Shown here piece by piece: positions 10,236 through 18,300 of a DNA stretch of 64,000 nt. Each line of letters starts with the position of its first letter. The stretch's first letter is position 1. The stretch lies in assembly GCF_002833405.1 (NCBI RefSeq), contig NZ_CP025135.1:291501-355500 (forward strand). The letters are read 5' to 3'. Source of the DNA: Planococcus sp. MB-3u-03 (GTDB taxonomy: Bacteria > Bacillota > Bacilli > Bacillales_A > Planococcaceae). Under the pieces are notes generated by a model. It did no database searches. It was not told the origin of the DNA and worked only from the letters and a program-made list of their open reading frames with translations. The position numbers and the translations under genes are program-made.

Positions 10236-11045
10236 ATGGCACAAGCAAGTTTCGATAATACCGATCTGGCTGATTACAAAGCGAGCGGCGCTTTGGAAGG
10301 GAAAGTGGCGATTGTCACCGGCGCAAGCAGCGGCATCGGGCAAGCGGTCGCGATCGCCTATGCAAAAGAAGGAGCGCGTGTAGTCATCGGCTATCTCGAT
10401 GACGATGAAGGCGCCGAAAAAACCTTGGGCATCATCCAATCCTACGGGGGCGAGGCGCGTGCTCTGGGCGCAGATCTCGGGAAATCCGAGAATTGCGATG
10501 CACTCGTGAACTTTGCGCTCGAAGAGTTCGGCGCGTTGGATATCGTCGTCAACAACGCGGGGTTCCAATATCCGCAAACGTCGCCGCTCGATATCAGCGA
10601 CGAGCAAATGCTGAAAACTTTTGAAATCAAGGCATTTGCGATGTTTTATTTAGTGCGTGCGGCTTTGCCTCATTTGAAAAAAGGGTCGCGCATCATCAAT
10701 ACCGCTTCCATCAATGCCTACCGGGGCCATTCGGATCTCATCGATTATTCAGGGGCAAACGGGGCGATGGTCGCCATGACTCGTTCCTTGGCCAGACGGC
10801 TCGTCCGTGAGGAAATTGCGGTCAACGGCATTGCGCCAGGCCCGATATGGACGCCGCTCATCACGAAAACTTTCGGTGATTTGAACCCGGACGTCGGGTC
10901 TGATTTCGGTGAAGACGTGCCGGCAGGACGCCCGGGACAGCCATATGAACTCGTAAAAGCCTATGTGTTCTTAGCGGATCCGCAAAATTCCTATATGACC
11001 GGGCAATTCTTGCATATGAACGGCGGCGACTATATGTCGACATGA
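10236..11045 (+). CDS. SDR family protein at the end of the glycogen operon, catalytic Lys missing
   Basis: A 269-residue short-chain dehydrogenase/reductase-fold protein of the YhxC/YghA-like group. The NAD(P) loop TGASSGIGQ (about residues 29-37), NNAG and APGPIWTPLI are intact. The catalytic YxxxK is not: the sequence reads Y171-S-G-A-N175 (DYSGANGAMV), where relatives have YSATK, so Lys is replaced by Asn. Ser in the NTASIN strand is kept. The protein probably still binds nucleotide, but classical SDR catalysis is doubtful. It starts 20 bases after glgP with an AGGAGG site and is followed by a strong terminator, so it is co-transcribed with the glycogen genes. Confidence 0.88.
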   Translation: MAQASFDNTDLADYKASGALEGKVAIVTGASSGIGQAVAIAYAKEGARVVIGYLDDDEGAEKTLGIIQSYGGEARALGADLGKSENCDALVNFALEEFGALDIVVNNAGFQYPQTSPLDISDEQMLKTFEIKAFAMFYLVRAALPHLKKGSRIINTASINAYRGHSDLIDYSGANGAMVAMTRSLARRLVREEIAVNGIAPGPIWTPLITKTFGDLNPDVGSDFGEDVPAGRPGQPYELVKAYVFLADPQNSYMTGQFLHMNGGDYMST

Positions 11046-11072
11046 AAGCACGGGGATAACCCGTGCTTTTTT
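11045..11072 (+). terminator. Terminator of the glycogen operon
   Basis: AAAGCACGGG-GATAA-CCCGTGCTTT is a perfect 10-bp stem followed by a T run, directly after the SDR stop codon. Confidence 0.9.
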
Positions 11073-11131
11073 ATATGGAATTTCCGCGTTTTTCGTGAGC
11101 TATGGTAAAATTCGGGTAAGAGGTGGAAAAC

Positions 11132-12217
11132 ATGAAAAAGACAATGTGGCTCGCCGTTTTGCTGCTGGGTTTAATGGGCTGCGTGCCGCTCGGTGAACCG
11201 GCTAACCCGAAACCGGCGGAACCGGAACAGGGCGCAGCGCCAGAACAACCAGGGGGGCTCGCTGTTCATTATATCGATGTCGGCCAAGGGTCCGCCGCGT
11301 ATCTGGAATGGGACGGCTATTCAATGCTGATCGATGCCGGCGATTGGAACGCCAGTGATGTGCTGATGTATTTGGACAAACTGGAAGTCGAAAAAATTGA
11401 TATCGCGGTCGGGACCCATCCGGACGCCGATCATATCGGCCAGTTGGCGCGCGTCATCGAAACTTACGAAGTCGGGGAAGTGTGGATGTCAGGAAACCCG
11501 AGTTCCTCCAATACGTTTATCCGGACGCTGGAAGCGGTCGATGAAGCCGGAATCCCATATGAAGAACCGCGGCGTGGGGACGAATACGAAATCGGGTTGC
11601 TGGAAATCGAAGTACTCCATCCCGAAGAATTGAGCGGCGATACAAATGGCGATTCGCTGTCGTTCCGCATCAGTTACGGGGAGACAGCATTCATCTTTAC
11701 AGGCGATGCAGATATCCAGGCGGAGCAGGAAATGGTCGCCAGCAACTTGCCGCTGGAAGCGGATATTTTGTTGATGGGCCATCATGGCTCCAATACGTCC
11801 ACGGACTTGGAATTTTTACAGGCAGTCGAACCCGATGTGGCGATTTACAGTGCGGGCATTGATAATCCATATGGACATCCTTACGCTGAAGTGCTGGCAT
11901 CAGTGGAAAATGAAGGGGCGGAAGTGTATGGCACTGACGTCAATGGCACAATCGTCGTCGAGACGGATGGACAGGAATATAGCGTCGAAACTGACCGGGA
12001 AGGCATCGCCAAAGAAGGCAGCAACCGCTGTGTGGACATCAATGGAGCCTCAACTGCGGAGCTGTCGGAGCTGACAGGAATCGGAGAAGCATTGGCGGAA
12101 GCGATTATCGATGAGCGTCCGTTTGAAACGCTTGATGACTTGACGCGTGTCAGCGGCATCGGCGAAGGAAAACTTGCCGGATTGAAAGAACAGGGATTAG
12201 CTTGTGTAGGGGAGTGA
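11132..12217 (+). CDS. ComEC/Rec2-like MBL-fold lipoprotein with C-terminal helix-hairpin-helix
   Basis: A 361-residue secreted lipoprotein. The signal ends in lipobox LMGC (Cys18), followed by a Pro/Glu-rich linker. A metallo-beta-lactamase domain (about residues 45-285) resembles the detached C-terminal domain of ComEC: QGSAAYLEW, the metal motif THPDADHIGQL and GHHGSNTST. A C-terminal ComEA-like double HhH region (ELTGIGEALAEAI and RVSGIGEGKLAGL) should bind DNA. ComEC's MBL domain is thought to degrade the incoming complementary strand; here the two DNA-handling parts are fused on a lipid anchor without the channel. The ATG at 11132 follows AGGTGG. Four bases separate it from the DUF3006 gene. 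Confidence 0.85.
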   Translation: MKKTMWLAVLLLGLMGCVPLGEPANPKPAEPEQGAAPEQPGGLAVHYIDVGQGSAAYLEWDGYSMLIDAGDWNASDVLMYLDKLEVEKIDIAVGTHPDADHIGQLARVIETYEVGEVWMSGNPSSSNTFIRTLEAVDEAGIPYEEPRRGDEYEIGLLEIEVLHPEELSGDTNGDSLSFRISYGETAFIFTGDADIQAEQEMVASNLPLEADILLMGHHGSNTSTDLEFLQAVEPDVAIYSAGIDNPYGHPYAEVLASVENEGAEVYGTDVNGTIVVETDGQEYSVETDREGIAKEGSNRCVDINGASTAELSELTGIGEALAEAIIDERPFETLDDLTRVSGIGEGKLAGLKEQGLACVGE

Positions 12218-12221
12218 GCAG

Positions 12222-12485
12222 ATGAGGGGAGTATTGGATCGTTTTGAAGATGGCGGTGTGGCCGTCATCATCGCAGAACAAGCCGGGCGCGAATTCCATG
12301 TGCCGCTGCGCTATTTACCGGAAGGCAGCAGGCAGGGCATGTGGTTCACGCTGAGCATCGAATCGGGGCGCATCGTGGATATCGAAGCGGATCTCACGCA
12401 GACGAAGGAGCGCATAGGTAAAGCTGAAGAACTGATGGCGCGTTTACGCAGCAAAAACACAGGCAGCCGGTTCAAGCGAAAATGA
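12222..12485 (+). CDS. DUF3006 family protein
   Basis: An 87-residue cytosolic protein matching the DUF3006 pattern: an N-terminal beta-barrel-like half (RGVLDRFEDGGVAVI, FHVPLRYLPEGSRQGMWF) and a basic, helical C-terminus. The molecular function of the family is not known. It starts four bases after the MBL/HhH lipoprotein gene, and DUF3006 genes commonly sit beside ComEC-like MBL genes, so the two probably form one functional pair. A terminator follows immediately. Confidence 0.75.
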   Translation: MRGVLDRFEDGGVAVIIAEQAGREFHVPLRYLPEGSRQGMWFTLSIESGRIVDIEADLTQTKERIGKAEELMARLRSKNTGSRFKRK

Positions 12486-12520
12486 AAAAGCGTATGGAGA
12501 TTTTTTCTCCATACGCTTTT
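12486..12520. terminator. Bidirectional terminator
   Basis: A perfect 14-bp stem (AAAAGCGTATGGAG / CTCCATACGCTTTT) with a T-rich loop lies between convergent genes. A and T tracts on its two sides allow use in both directions. Confidence 0.9.
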
Positions 12521-12533
12521 CTTGTACTTATTT

Positions 12534-12824
12534 TTAAGTGGATGTGAGTTCGGTCAGTTCCAGATGATAGTCCGCTACTTCATTGCCTTTATAGAGATTG
12601 GTCGTATCGGTAAAGTAATTGGAAATGGCAGCGTCGAATTCCTGGCCTTTAGCCGGCAAAGCGACGCGGAAATTCATCTCATATAATAGCACGGCAATGT
12701 CATGGTAGGCATCGCTTGTCACTTTGAAGTCACAGGAGATGTGTCTGCGGCCATCCGCTAAGCTGTGAAGTTCAAGCTGGTCTGTTTCGATTGGGCGGCC
12801 GTTCAATTGAATGATTTCGCTCAT
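12534..12824 (-). CDS. DUF3219 family protein (YkvR-like)
   Basis: A 96-residue soluble protein resembling B. subtilis YkvR (DUF3219). The conserved core HISCDFKVTSDAYHDIAVLLYE and the C-terminal AISNYFTDTTNLY region can be seen. No function is known for the family. The ATG is eight bases after GGAGGAA. A TATAAT at about 12886-12891 on the minus strand may be its -10 box. It is downstream of the ykvI-like gene, from which it is separated by a terminator; ykvI and ykvR also belong to one chromosomal region in B. subtilis. Confidence 0.7.
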   Translation of the reverse strand: MSEIIQLNGRPIETDQLELHSLADGRRHISCDFKVTSDAYHDIAVLLYEMNFRVALPAKGQEFDAAISNYFTDTTNLYKGNEVADYHLELTELTST

Positions 12825-12919
12825 CGTCTATTCCTCCATTCCGTTTGCTGAAAATTGGCGACCCGATGGGGATAGGCTCATTTTCAAAAAACATTATAGT
12901 AACGGTACCATGAAAAAAA

Positions 12920-12947
12920 CACCAAAGCACAATTATGTGCTTTGGTG
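12920..12947 (-). terminator. Terminator overlapping the ykvI stop codon
   Basis: CACCAAAGCACA-ATTA-TGTGCTTTGGTG is a perfect 12-bp stem that includes the last codons of the gene. On the minus strand it is followed by a run of seven T. Confidence 0.88.
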
Positions 12948-14018
12948 TCTGACTTTTTCTGCGCGTGTTTCTTGTCGTTTCGGTTTCTTGATATCGGCAT
13001 AGATCAATGCGCCGACCAGGAACAATCCGAGGTACCCGACGACCGGGTAGAACCAGTTGACGAGTTTCGTGAAGCCGACAAAGCTCAGGATGTATGCAGC
13101 GACTCCGACGATGATGACGAATATGCGGAATTTCGCTGTTCCCATTTCGACAAAACGTGCAGAGAACGAGAACAGCATGCTGACGCCGGTGTTATAGATC
13201 ATGCCGAACAAAATGACCGACATGAAGACGCCAAGTGCTGGTGATAGGTCATCCGCAATTTGCAGCATTGGCATTTCCGCCGTGCCGACAACATCGATTT
13301 TCGAGAAGATCGCCAAATGGCTCAAGATGATCAGGATACCGAGCCCAAGCCCGCCAATCAATCCGCCGCGTGCCGCGATCTTTTCGTCTTTTTCAGTTCC
13401 GCCCATGACGATGGACATGGAAGCGCCGACCGCGATATTGAAGGATACGTAGTTGATGGCGGACAGCCACCAGTTTCCAACCGCGGATTCCTGTTCTTTG
13501 GCGATGGATTCAAGCGCTGAAAACGAACCGTCCATTGTCGTCAGACTATAGGCAGCAAGCGCGATGACTGAGAGAATCAGAAACGGCGTGATGCTTCCGA
13601 TAATATTGATGACTTTTTGGACATTCAACATGATCGTCAAGATGATCAAAGCGGCCATTACGGTGCTGCCAAGAGCGGCTGACCAGCCGAACTGCTGAGA
13701 GAAAATCGAACCGGCTCCGGCAATCATGACGACCCCGACGCCGAATAGCGTTAAAATGATGATGTAATCGACAATCGTGCCGATCAATCGCCCACTGATG
13801 CCGAAAATGGCTTCTTTATGGGAAGTAGTGCGCATGCGGCTACCGAGGCGCGTCAAGCTCATCCCGAGATAAGCGAAAAGTGCGGTGGCGATCACTGCTG
13901 CCACAGTTCCCATCATTCCAAAGCTGGTGAAATACTGCAGGATTTCCTGCCCGGAAGCGAAACCGGCACCGACAATGATTCCGATAAAGGCGCTCCCCAT
14001 TTTGATACTTTTAAACAT
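12933..14018 (-). CDS. YkvI family membrane protein
   Basis: A 361-residue integral membrane protein with about ten hydrophobic segments. It is related to the APC/branched-chain amino-acid permease fold. Family-typical segments include GSAFIGIIVGAGFASGQEI at residues 7-25, ending in the unwound-helix GAGFASG motif, and GGLIGGLGLGILI. B. subtilis YkvI is the nearest named relative; its substrate is unknown. The start chosen is the ATG at 14018 after AGGGGGAGC. A longer frame to 14084 has no site. It appears monocistronic. Confidence 0.8.
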   Translation of the reverse strand: MFKSIKMGSAFIGIIVGAGFASGQEILQYFTSFGMMGTVAAVIATALFAYLGMSLTRLGSRMRTTSHKEAIFGISGRLIGTIVDYIIILTLFGVGVVMIAGAGSIFSQQFGWSAALGSTVMAALIILTIMLNVQKVINIIGSITPFLILSVIALAAYSLTTMDGSFSALESIAKEQESAVGNWWLSAINYVSFNIAVGASMSIVMGGTEKDEKIAARGGLIGGLGLGILIILSHLAIFSKIDVVGTAEMPMLQIADDLSPALGVFMSVILFGMIYNTGVSMLFSFSARFVEMGTAKFRIFVIIVGVAAYILSFVGFTKLVNWFYPVVGYLGLFLVGALIYADIKKPKRQETRAEKVRHQST

Positions 14019-14212
14019 CTTGCTCCCCCTCGTTAAGCGTACGAATTTACTTATTTGAAAATTAAACTTTTTCAAATATAGCAAAATTAAAACGTTTTCA
14101 CAAATCCAATCGGGAAAACAAGAGTATTTTACTAGTTTTTTGAGTCGAGATAGGTAACATAATAATATTCGTGATATAGCATTTTTGGAAAGAAATTAAT
14201 TCAAGGCATAAC

Positions 14213-14247
14213 AAAACCCCTCTCGGCAAAATGCCGTGAGGGGTTTA
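14213..14247 (-). terminator. Terminator of the YflT-like gene
   Basis: On the minus strand an AAACCCCTC-x-CGGCA stem with a three-base loop is followed by TTTTGTT, just after the stop codon. Confidence 0.88.
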
Positions 14248-14255
14248 GCTGAATA

Positions 14256-14582
14256 TTAATGGTCTTTATTGGCTACAATAACCAATTTGCCTGTGTCGAG
14301 CACTTCTTCGTACTCGTCAGCTTCTTGTTTTGTAAGTCCAGCTGCTTCTAATTTTGCGCGCAATTCATCGCCGCGGGAAGAAGTCATGTTTTTCATGCTG
14401 TCGAGGAAGCCTTGTTCTTTCATGCCAACCGACTCTGTATCAAGTGCTTTTGTGATGTCTTTCGTGCGTTTCGGGTCATGAGCGAAAATATAGATGTCGT
14501 CATGCGTGAACCCTTGTGACTCAAGCTTTTCAATTTCTGCTTTTGCTTGTACTGCGTTTTCAACTGATAGTTTAATTACCAA
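14256..14582 (-). CDS. General stress protein, YflT (GSP 17M) family
   Basis: A 108-residue soluble protein with the YflT fold pattern: QGFTHDDIYIFAHDPKRT near residue 25, and a C-terminal KLVIVANKD strand. The family is induced by heat and by sigma-B in Bacillus; the biochemical role is unknown. The start is TTG at 14582, seven bases after GGAGGG; upstream codons would bury that site. A close match to a sigma-B promoter precedes it (see 14619-14643), which agrees with general stress control. Monocistronic. Confidence 0.85.
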   Translation of the reverse strand: MVIKLSVENAVQAKAEIEKLESQGFTHDDIYIFAHDPKRTKDITKALDTESVGMKEQGFLDSMKNMTSSRGDELRAKLEAAGLTKQEADEYEEVLDTGKLVIVANKDH

Positions 14583-14618
14583 AACGAATCCCTCCAATAT
14601 TTTCTTCTTACTTCCTAT

Positions 14619-14643
14619 ATACCACATGCCAAAACTCTTAAAC
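14619..14643 (-). promoter_or_regulatory. Sigma-B promoter of the YflT-like gene
   Basis: Minus strand GTTTAA-N13-TGGTAT, compared with the Bacillus sigma-B consensus GTTTAA-N12..14-GGGTAT: 11 of 12 positions match. The -10 box is 37 bases before the TTG start. Confidence 0.8.
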
Positions 14644-14697
14644 TATGCGGCGTGTGTTGAAATGATATACTGAGGGAAAATTGGAGGAGTGGTGACA

Positions 14698-15432
14698 ATG
14701 AAGATTACGCCAATCGGGATTTGGGGCGGCTACCCGAATAAAAACGAAGCGACCTGCGCTTATTTGATCGAACAGGACGGCTACCGCTGCTTGCTCGACT
14801 GCGGCAGCGGAGTGGTCGCGGCGGTGCAGAATTATACGGAACTGAAAGACATCGATGCGGTCGTCATCAGCCATTATCACCCGGACCATGTGGCGGATAT
14901 TGGCGTCTTGCAGCATGCGGCGATGGTCGGGATGCAATTGAAGGAATGGGATGTGCCGTTGCCGATATTTGCGCATGATAAAGATGAGCAAGGATTTGCT
15001 GCATTGTCCTATAAAGGCGTAACGGAAGGCCGCGCGATCCAAGTGGGCGACACGCTCGAACTCGGGCCGTTCCAAGTGACCTTCTGTGAGACGGATCATC
15101 CTGTCTACTGCCTGGCGATGCGCTTTACGAACGGAGAGCGGTCAGCGGTCTTCACGGCCGATACGGCATGGAAAGATGAACTCGTGCCGTTTGCAGAATC
15201 AGCTGACCTGCTCGTTGCAGAGTCGAATTTATACGAAAAATACCTCGGCATCATCCAAGGCCATATGAGCGGCAGCCAGGCAGGAACACTCGCCTCGTCC
15301 GCTTCGGCCAAACAGCTGTTGCTGACCCATCTGCCGCAATACGGGGAACTATCCGAAATCCTCGCAGAAGCGAAGAAAACCTACGGCGGCGATGTGTCAT
15401 TCGCTGAAATCGGCAAAAGCTATCAATTGTAA
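14698..15432 (+). CDS. MBL-fold metallo-hydrolase (YhfI-like)
   Basis: A 244-residue metallo-beta-lactamase-fold hydrolase of the RNase Z/YhfI group. The metal motif SHYHPDHVADIG (about residues 60-71), the later TDHPVYCLA, FTADTAW and the C-terminal LLTHLPQYG supply the usual His/Asp ligands. B. subtilis YhfI has the same length. The substrate is not established; phosphodiesters are likely for this subgroup. The ATG at 14698 is nine bases after GGAGGAG. In-frame GTG codons at 14689 and 14692 are possible but too close to the site. No operon partner. Confidence 0.82.
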   Translation: MKITPIGIWGGYPNKNEATCAYLIEQDGYRCLLDCGSGVVAAVQNYTELKDIDAVVISHYHPDHVADIGVLQHAAMVGMQLKEWDVPLPIFAHDKDEQGFAALSYKGVTEGRAIQVGDTLELGPFQVTFCETDHPVYCLAMRFTNGERSAVFTADTAWKDELVPFAESADLLVAESNLYEKYLGIIQGHMSGSQAGTLASSASAKQLLLTHLPQYGELSEILAEAKKTYGGDVSFAEIGKSYQL

Positions 15433-15509
15433 GTAAAGCAGATAGTTTGAATTTGAAGGAATTTCCTCCTATGCTTAAAGCATCCGAATGGATGAAAGGA
15501 AGTTGACAC

Positions 15510-16529
15510 ATGACACAACAATCAAAAGAGCTTGCGCTTTCCATCCTGGACCTGGTTCCAGTGCGCCAAGGCTATCCGATGCAACAAGCATTCGAAGATA
15601 TGAAAAACCTCGCACGCCATGCCGAACAGCTCGGCTATAAACGGTTTTGGCTGTCCGAGCATCACAATACACCGACGCTCGCGAGTTCCGCGACGTCGAT
15701 TCTCATTTCCAAAGTGCTCGAAGCGACCGATACGATCGAAGTGGGCTCCGGCGGCATCATGCTGCCGAACCACACGCCGCTTGTCGTCGCCGAACAATTC
15801 GGCACGCTTGAGACGATGCATCCGGGACGCGTCAATCTCGGTCTCGGCCGCGCACCGGGCACTGATATGCAAACAGCCCGCGCACTTCGCCGGACGACAC
15901 AGGAAACCGCGTTCCAATTTCCTGAAGATGTCGAAGAGCTGCAGCGCTACCTGGGGCCGCTCGAGGTGCAGGAATCCGTGAAAGCCTATCCAGGCGTAGA
16001 GACGGAAGTGCCGTTATTCATTCTCGGCTCGAGCACATCGAGTGCGGTGCTTGCGGCGAAGCTCGGCTTGCCGTATGCGTTTGCGGCGCATTTCGCCCCG
16101 CAGCAGCTGGAGTCGGCAGTCGCCATCTACCGCAGCCGCTTCGAGCCTTCCGATACATTGTCAGAGCCGTACGTCATCGCTTGCGTGAATGTGGTCGGTG
16201 CCGATAGTGTGGAAGAAGCGGAGCAGCTTTCGACGTCGAGCGACCAGTTTTACTTGAACGTCGTCCGTGGCACGAAAAACCCATTGATGCCGCCTGTCGA
16301 TACGATGGACGGCCGCTGGAGCTATGCAGAAGAAGCGATGGTCAAATCGATGGCGCGCTATACATTCAAGGGGAATGCCGAACAACTGGGAGAACAAATC
16401 GGCCGTTTTGCCGGTGAGTTGCCAATCGATGAATTGATGGCTGTTTCCTATATTTATGATCAGGACAAGCGGGTGCGTTCTTACGAAATCCTGAAACAAG
16501 CGGTATCGAATGCTGTCCGATTGCCATGA
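15510..16529 (+). CDS. LLM class flavin-dependent oxidoreductase
   Basis: A 339-residue luciferase-like monooxygenase of the single-subunit MsnO8/YhbW type, using reduced FMN. Recognisable features are an N-terminal [12 protein letters not shown], the [17 protein letters not shown] block (residues about 35-51), [20 protein letters not shown] and [12 protein letters not shown]. The last is the signature of this subfamily. The length is typical. The ATG follows AAAGGAAG. The oxidised substrate cannot be deduced. It stands alone, 77 bases after the MBL gene with no terminator in between, so read-through is possible. Confidence 0.88.
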   Translation: MTQQSKELALSILDLVPVRQGYPMQQAFEDMKNLARHAEQLGYKRFWLSEHHNTPTLASSATSILISKVLEATDTIEVGSGGIMLPNHTPLVVAEQFGTLETMHPGRVNLGLGRAPGTDMQTARALRRTTQETAFQFPEDVEELQRYLGPLEVQESVKAYPGVETEVPLFILGSSTSSAVLAAKLGLPYAFAAHFAPQQLESAVAIYRSRFEPSDTLSEPYVIACVNVVGADSVEEAEQLSTSSDQFYLNVVRGTKNPLMPPVDTMDGRWSYAEEAMVKSMARYTFKGNAEQLGEQIGRFAGELPIDELMAVSYIYDQDKRVRSYEILKQAVSNAVRLP

Positions 16530-16614
16530 AATGTTCACCTGACCGACGGCAATAGCCGCTCGGCTTCATGTATAATACTAGGGAAACTTGAAGTTTAAAG
16601 GTGGTAATAACGTT

Positions 16615-16893
16615 ATGGACTTTCTCTATTTTCCTGAAGATAAATCAGAATATATTCCGGGAATCATCTCGGTCGTCATCATTTTCATCCTATCGATCCT
16701 GATCGTGCGTCTTTTGATGAAAGCATCGCGGAAGCAAGTCAAAAAATTGAACGAGCAAGGATACCCGGTGATTTACGACCGTGGTGAGATGCTGAAAGAT
16801 TCTGATGAGCAAGCACCAGCAGAACGGCAAACAAATCCGAATACACCGGAAGAGCCGAAAGACACAAACGGCCCGCCGACCAAAAAGCCCTGA
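16615..16893 (+). CDS. Small single-pass membrane protein
   Basis: A 92-residue protein with one transmembrane helix (about residues 15-37), a basic juxtamembrane stretch (KASRKQVKK) and a Pro/Glu-rich cytosolic tail ending PPTKKP. The family is unrecognised. The ATG at 16615 is preceded by AAAGGTGG and, further up, by an isolated TATAAT at about 16571. A terminator overlaps the 3' end, so it is a single-gene unit. Confidence 0.6.
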   Translation: MDFLYFPEDKSEYIPGIISVVIIFILSILIVRLLMKASRKQVKKLNEQGYPVIYDRGEMLKDSDEQAPAERQTNPNTPEEPKDTNGPPTKKP

Positions 16894-16911
16894 GGTTTCA
16901 GGGCTTTTTCT
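16882..16911 (+). terminator. Terminator of the small membrane protein gene
   Basis: AAAAAGCCCTGA-GGT-TTCAGGGCTTTTT, with the stem starting inside the final codons, followed by T residues. Confidence 0.88.
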
Positions 16912-16965
16912 AGTTAGTGGAGCGTGTATAGTGAAACAATACTTTAAATGAAAAGAGTTGCCATC

Positions 16966-18255
16966 ATGACAAAAAATTTAGCGGGCGGCTTTCAATGGGC
17001 GATTTTCCTTATCGCTTCATCCATTGCAGCCCCCATCGCCATCGCAAACATCTTCGGCATGGACACTGCCGATACCGCGCTGTTCTTGCAGCGCACCATT
17101 TTCGTCCTCGGTATCGCTTGCCTGATCCAAGCCTTTATCGGCCATCGCTTGCCGATCAATGAAGGGCCGGCTGGCTTATGGTGGGGCGTGTTTATCGTCT
17201 ACGCCGGGCTTGTCGGCGTATTGTATTCAACTGCCGAGGAATCGTTGCAAGTGCTGCAAAGCGGTTTGTTTTATAGCGGTATATTATTCATTGTTTTCGC
17301 CGTGATGGGAGTGGTCGATAAGCTGAAACAGTTTTTCACTCCGACGGTCACCTTTGTCTATTTGCTGCTGCTCGTGCTGCAGATCAGCGAATCGATCATG
17401 AAAGGCCTGTTCGGCATTGCGTCGGAAGGAGATTTAATGGATGTGTGGGTGCTGCTGGCAGCAATTGCCGTCATCCTGATCACTTTCTATTTCATGTTCC
17501 ACCGTTCAGCGTTCATCAGCCGCTATTCAGTACTTCTTTCCGTCGCTTTTGGCTGGCTGTTGTTTTGGGCTATCGGCAAAGCGCCAAGTATTCCAAAGGC
17601 TGATGGGGCATGGGTAACATTCCCGGATATGCTGGTCTTTGGCCCGCTCGTCTTTGACGGAGGGATGCTTGTTACGACCTTGTTCCTGACCGTCTTGCTT
17701 ATCGCCAACATGATGGCTTCGGTCCATGTGATGGAAAGCTTGCTGAAAAATGCCTTTTTGATCCAGACAGAAGATCGCATGAAGCAAGCTTCTGTTGCAT
17801 CCGGCTTGAACCATCTGCTTGCAGGGCTGTTTTCTTCTGTCGGCCCTGTGCCGATTTCCGGTGCAGCGGGATTTGTCAGCGCGACAAGGACTCCGGGACT
17901 GCGCCCGTTTATCGTTGGCGGTGTCATCGTCACGGGCATCAGTTTGTTTCCGCAATTGATGGCCGTGCTCGCTGCCTTGCCGGCTCCGGTTGCCTATGCC
18001 GTCATCTTTGCGATTTTCTCCAAAATGGTGGAAATGGCTTTCAACGCGCTTGAAGCGGAAGAAAATAGTAAACGAGCTTACAAAGTAGCGGCTTTCGGCC
18101 TCATGACAGGGGTCGGTTTGATGTTCATCCCGACGGAAAGCATGGCAGGGTTGCCGTCAGCTGTCGCTGCTATTTTATCAAATGGCCTGATAACAGGGAC
18201 CATCATTGCCATCCTTATTGAACAAGTAATGATGCGGTTCGTGCGGGTAAAATAA
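16966..18255 (+). CDS. NCS2 family purine/uracil-type permease
   Basis: A 429-residue polytopic membrane protein with about 12-14 hydrophobic helices, of the nucleobase-cation symporter-2 (uracil/xanthine permease) family and close to B. subtilis YwdJ in type. NCS2 landmarks are the early LPINEGPAGLWWG and the conserved cytosolic-face SVGPVPISGAAGFVSATR loop. The substrate is not predictable. The start is ambiguous: the ATG at 16966 has AAAAGAG eight bases upstream, while the ATG at 16948 has no site. It ends at a shared terminator facing pepF. Confidence 0.82.
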   Translation: MTKNLAGGFQWAIFLIASSIAAPIAIANIFGMDTADTALFLQRTIFVLGIACLIQAFIGHRLPINEGPAGLWWGVFIVYAGLVGVLYSTAEESLQVLQSGLFYSGILFIVFAVMGVVDKLKQFFTPTVTFVYLLLLVLQISESIMKGLFGIASEGDLMDVWVLLAAIAVILITFYFMFHRSAFISRYSVLLSVAFGWLLFWAIGKAPSIPKADGAWVTFPDMLVFGPLVFDGGMLVTTLFLTVLLIANMMASVHVMESLLKNAFLIQTEDRMKQASVASGLNHLLAGLFSSVGPVPISGAAGFVSATRTPGLRPFIVGGVIVTGISLFPQLMAVLAALPAPVAYAVIFAIFSKMVEMAFNALEAEENSKRAYKVAAFGLMTGVGLMFIPTESMAGLPSAVAAILSNGLITGTIIAILIEQVMMRFVRVK

Positions 18256-18297
18256 AAACAGGCGGCATAAAGGGAAATCCTTTATGCCGCCTGTTTT
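18255..18297. terminator. Bidirectional terminator between permease and pepF
   Basis: A 19-bp perfect stem (AAAACAGGCGGCATAAAGG and its complement) with loop GAAAT and A/T tracts on both sides, between convergent genes. Confidence 0.92.
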
Positions 18298-18300
18298 CTA

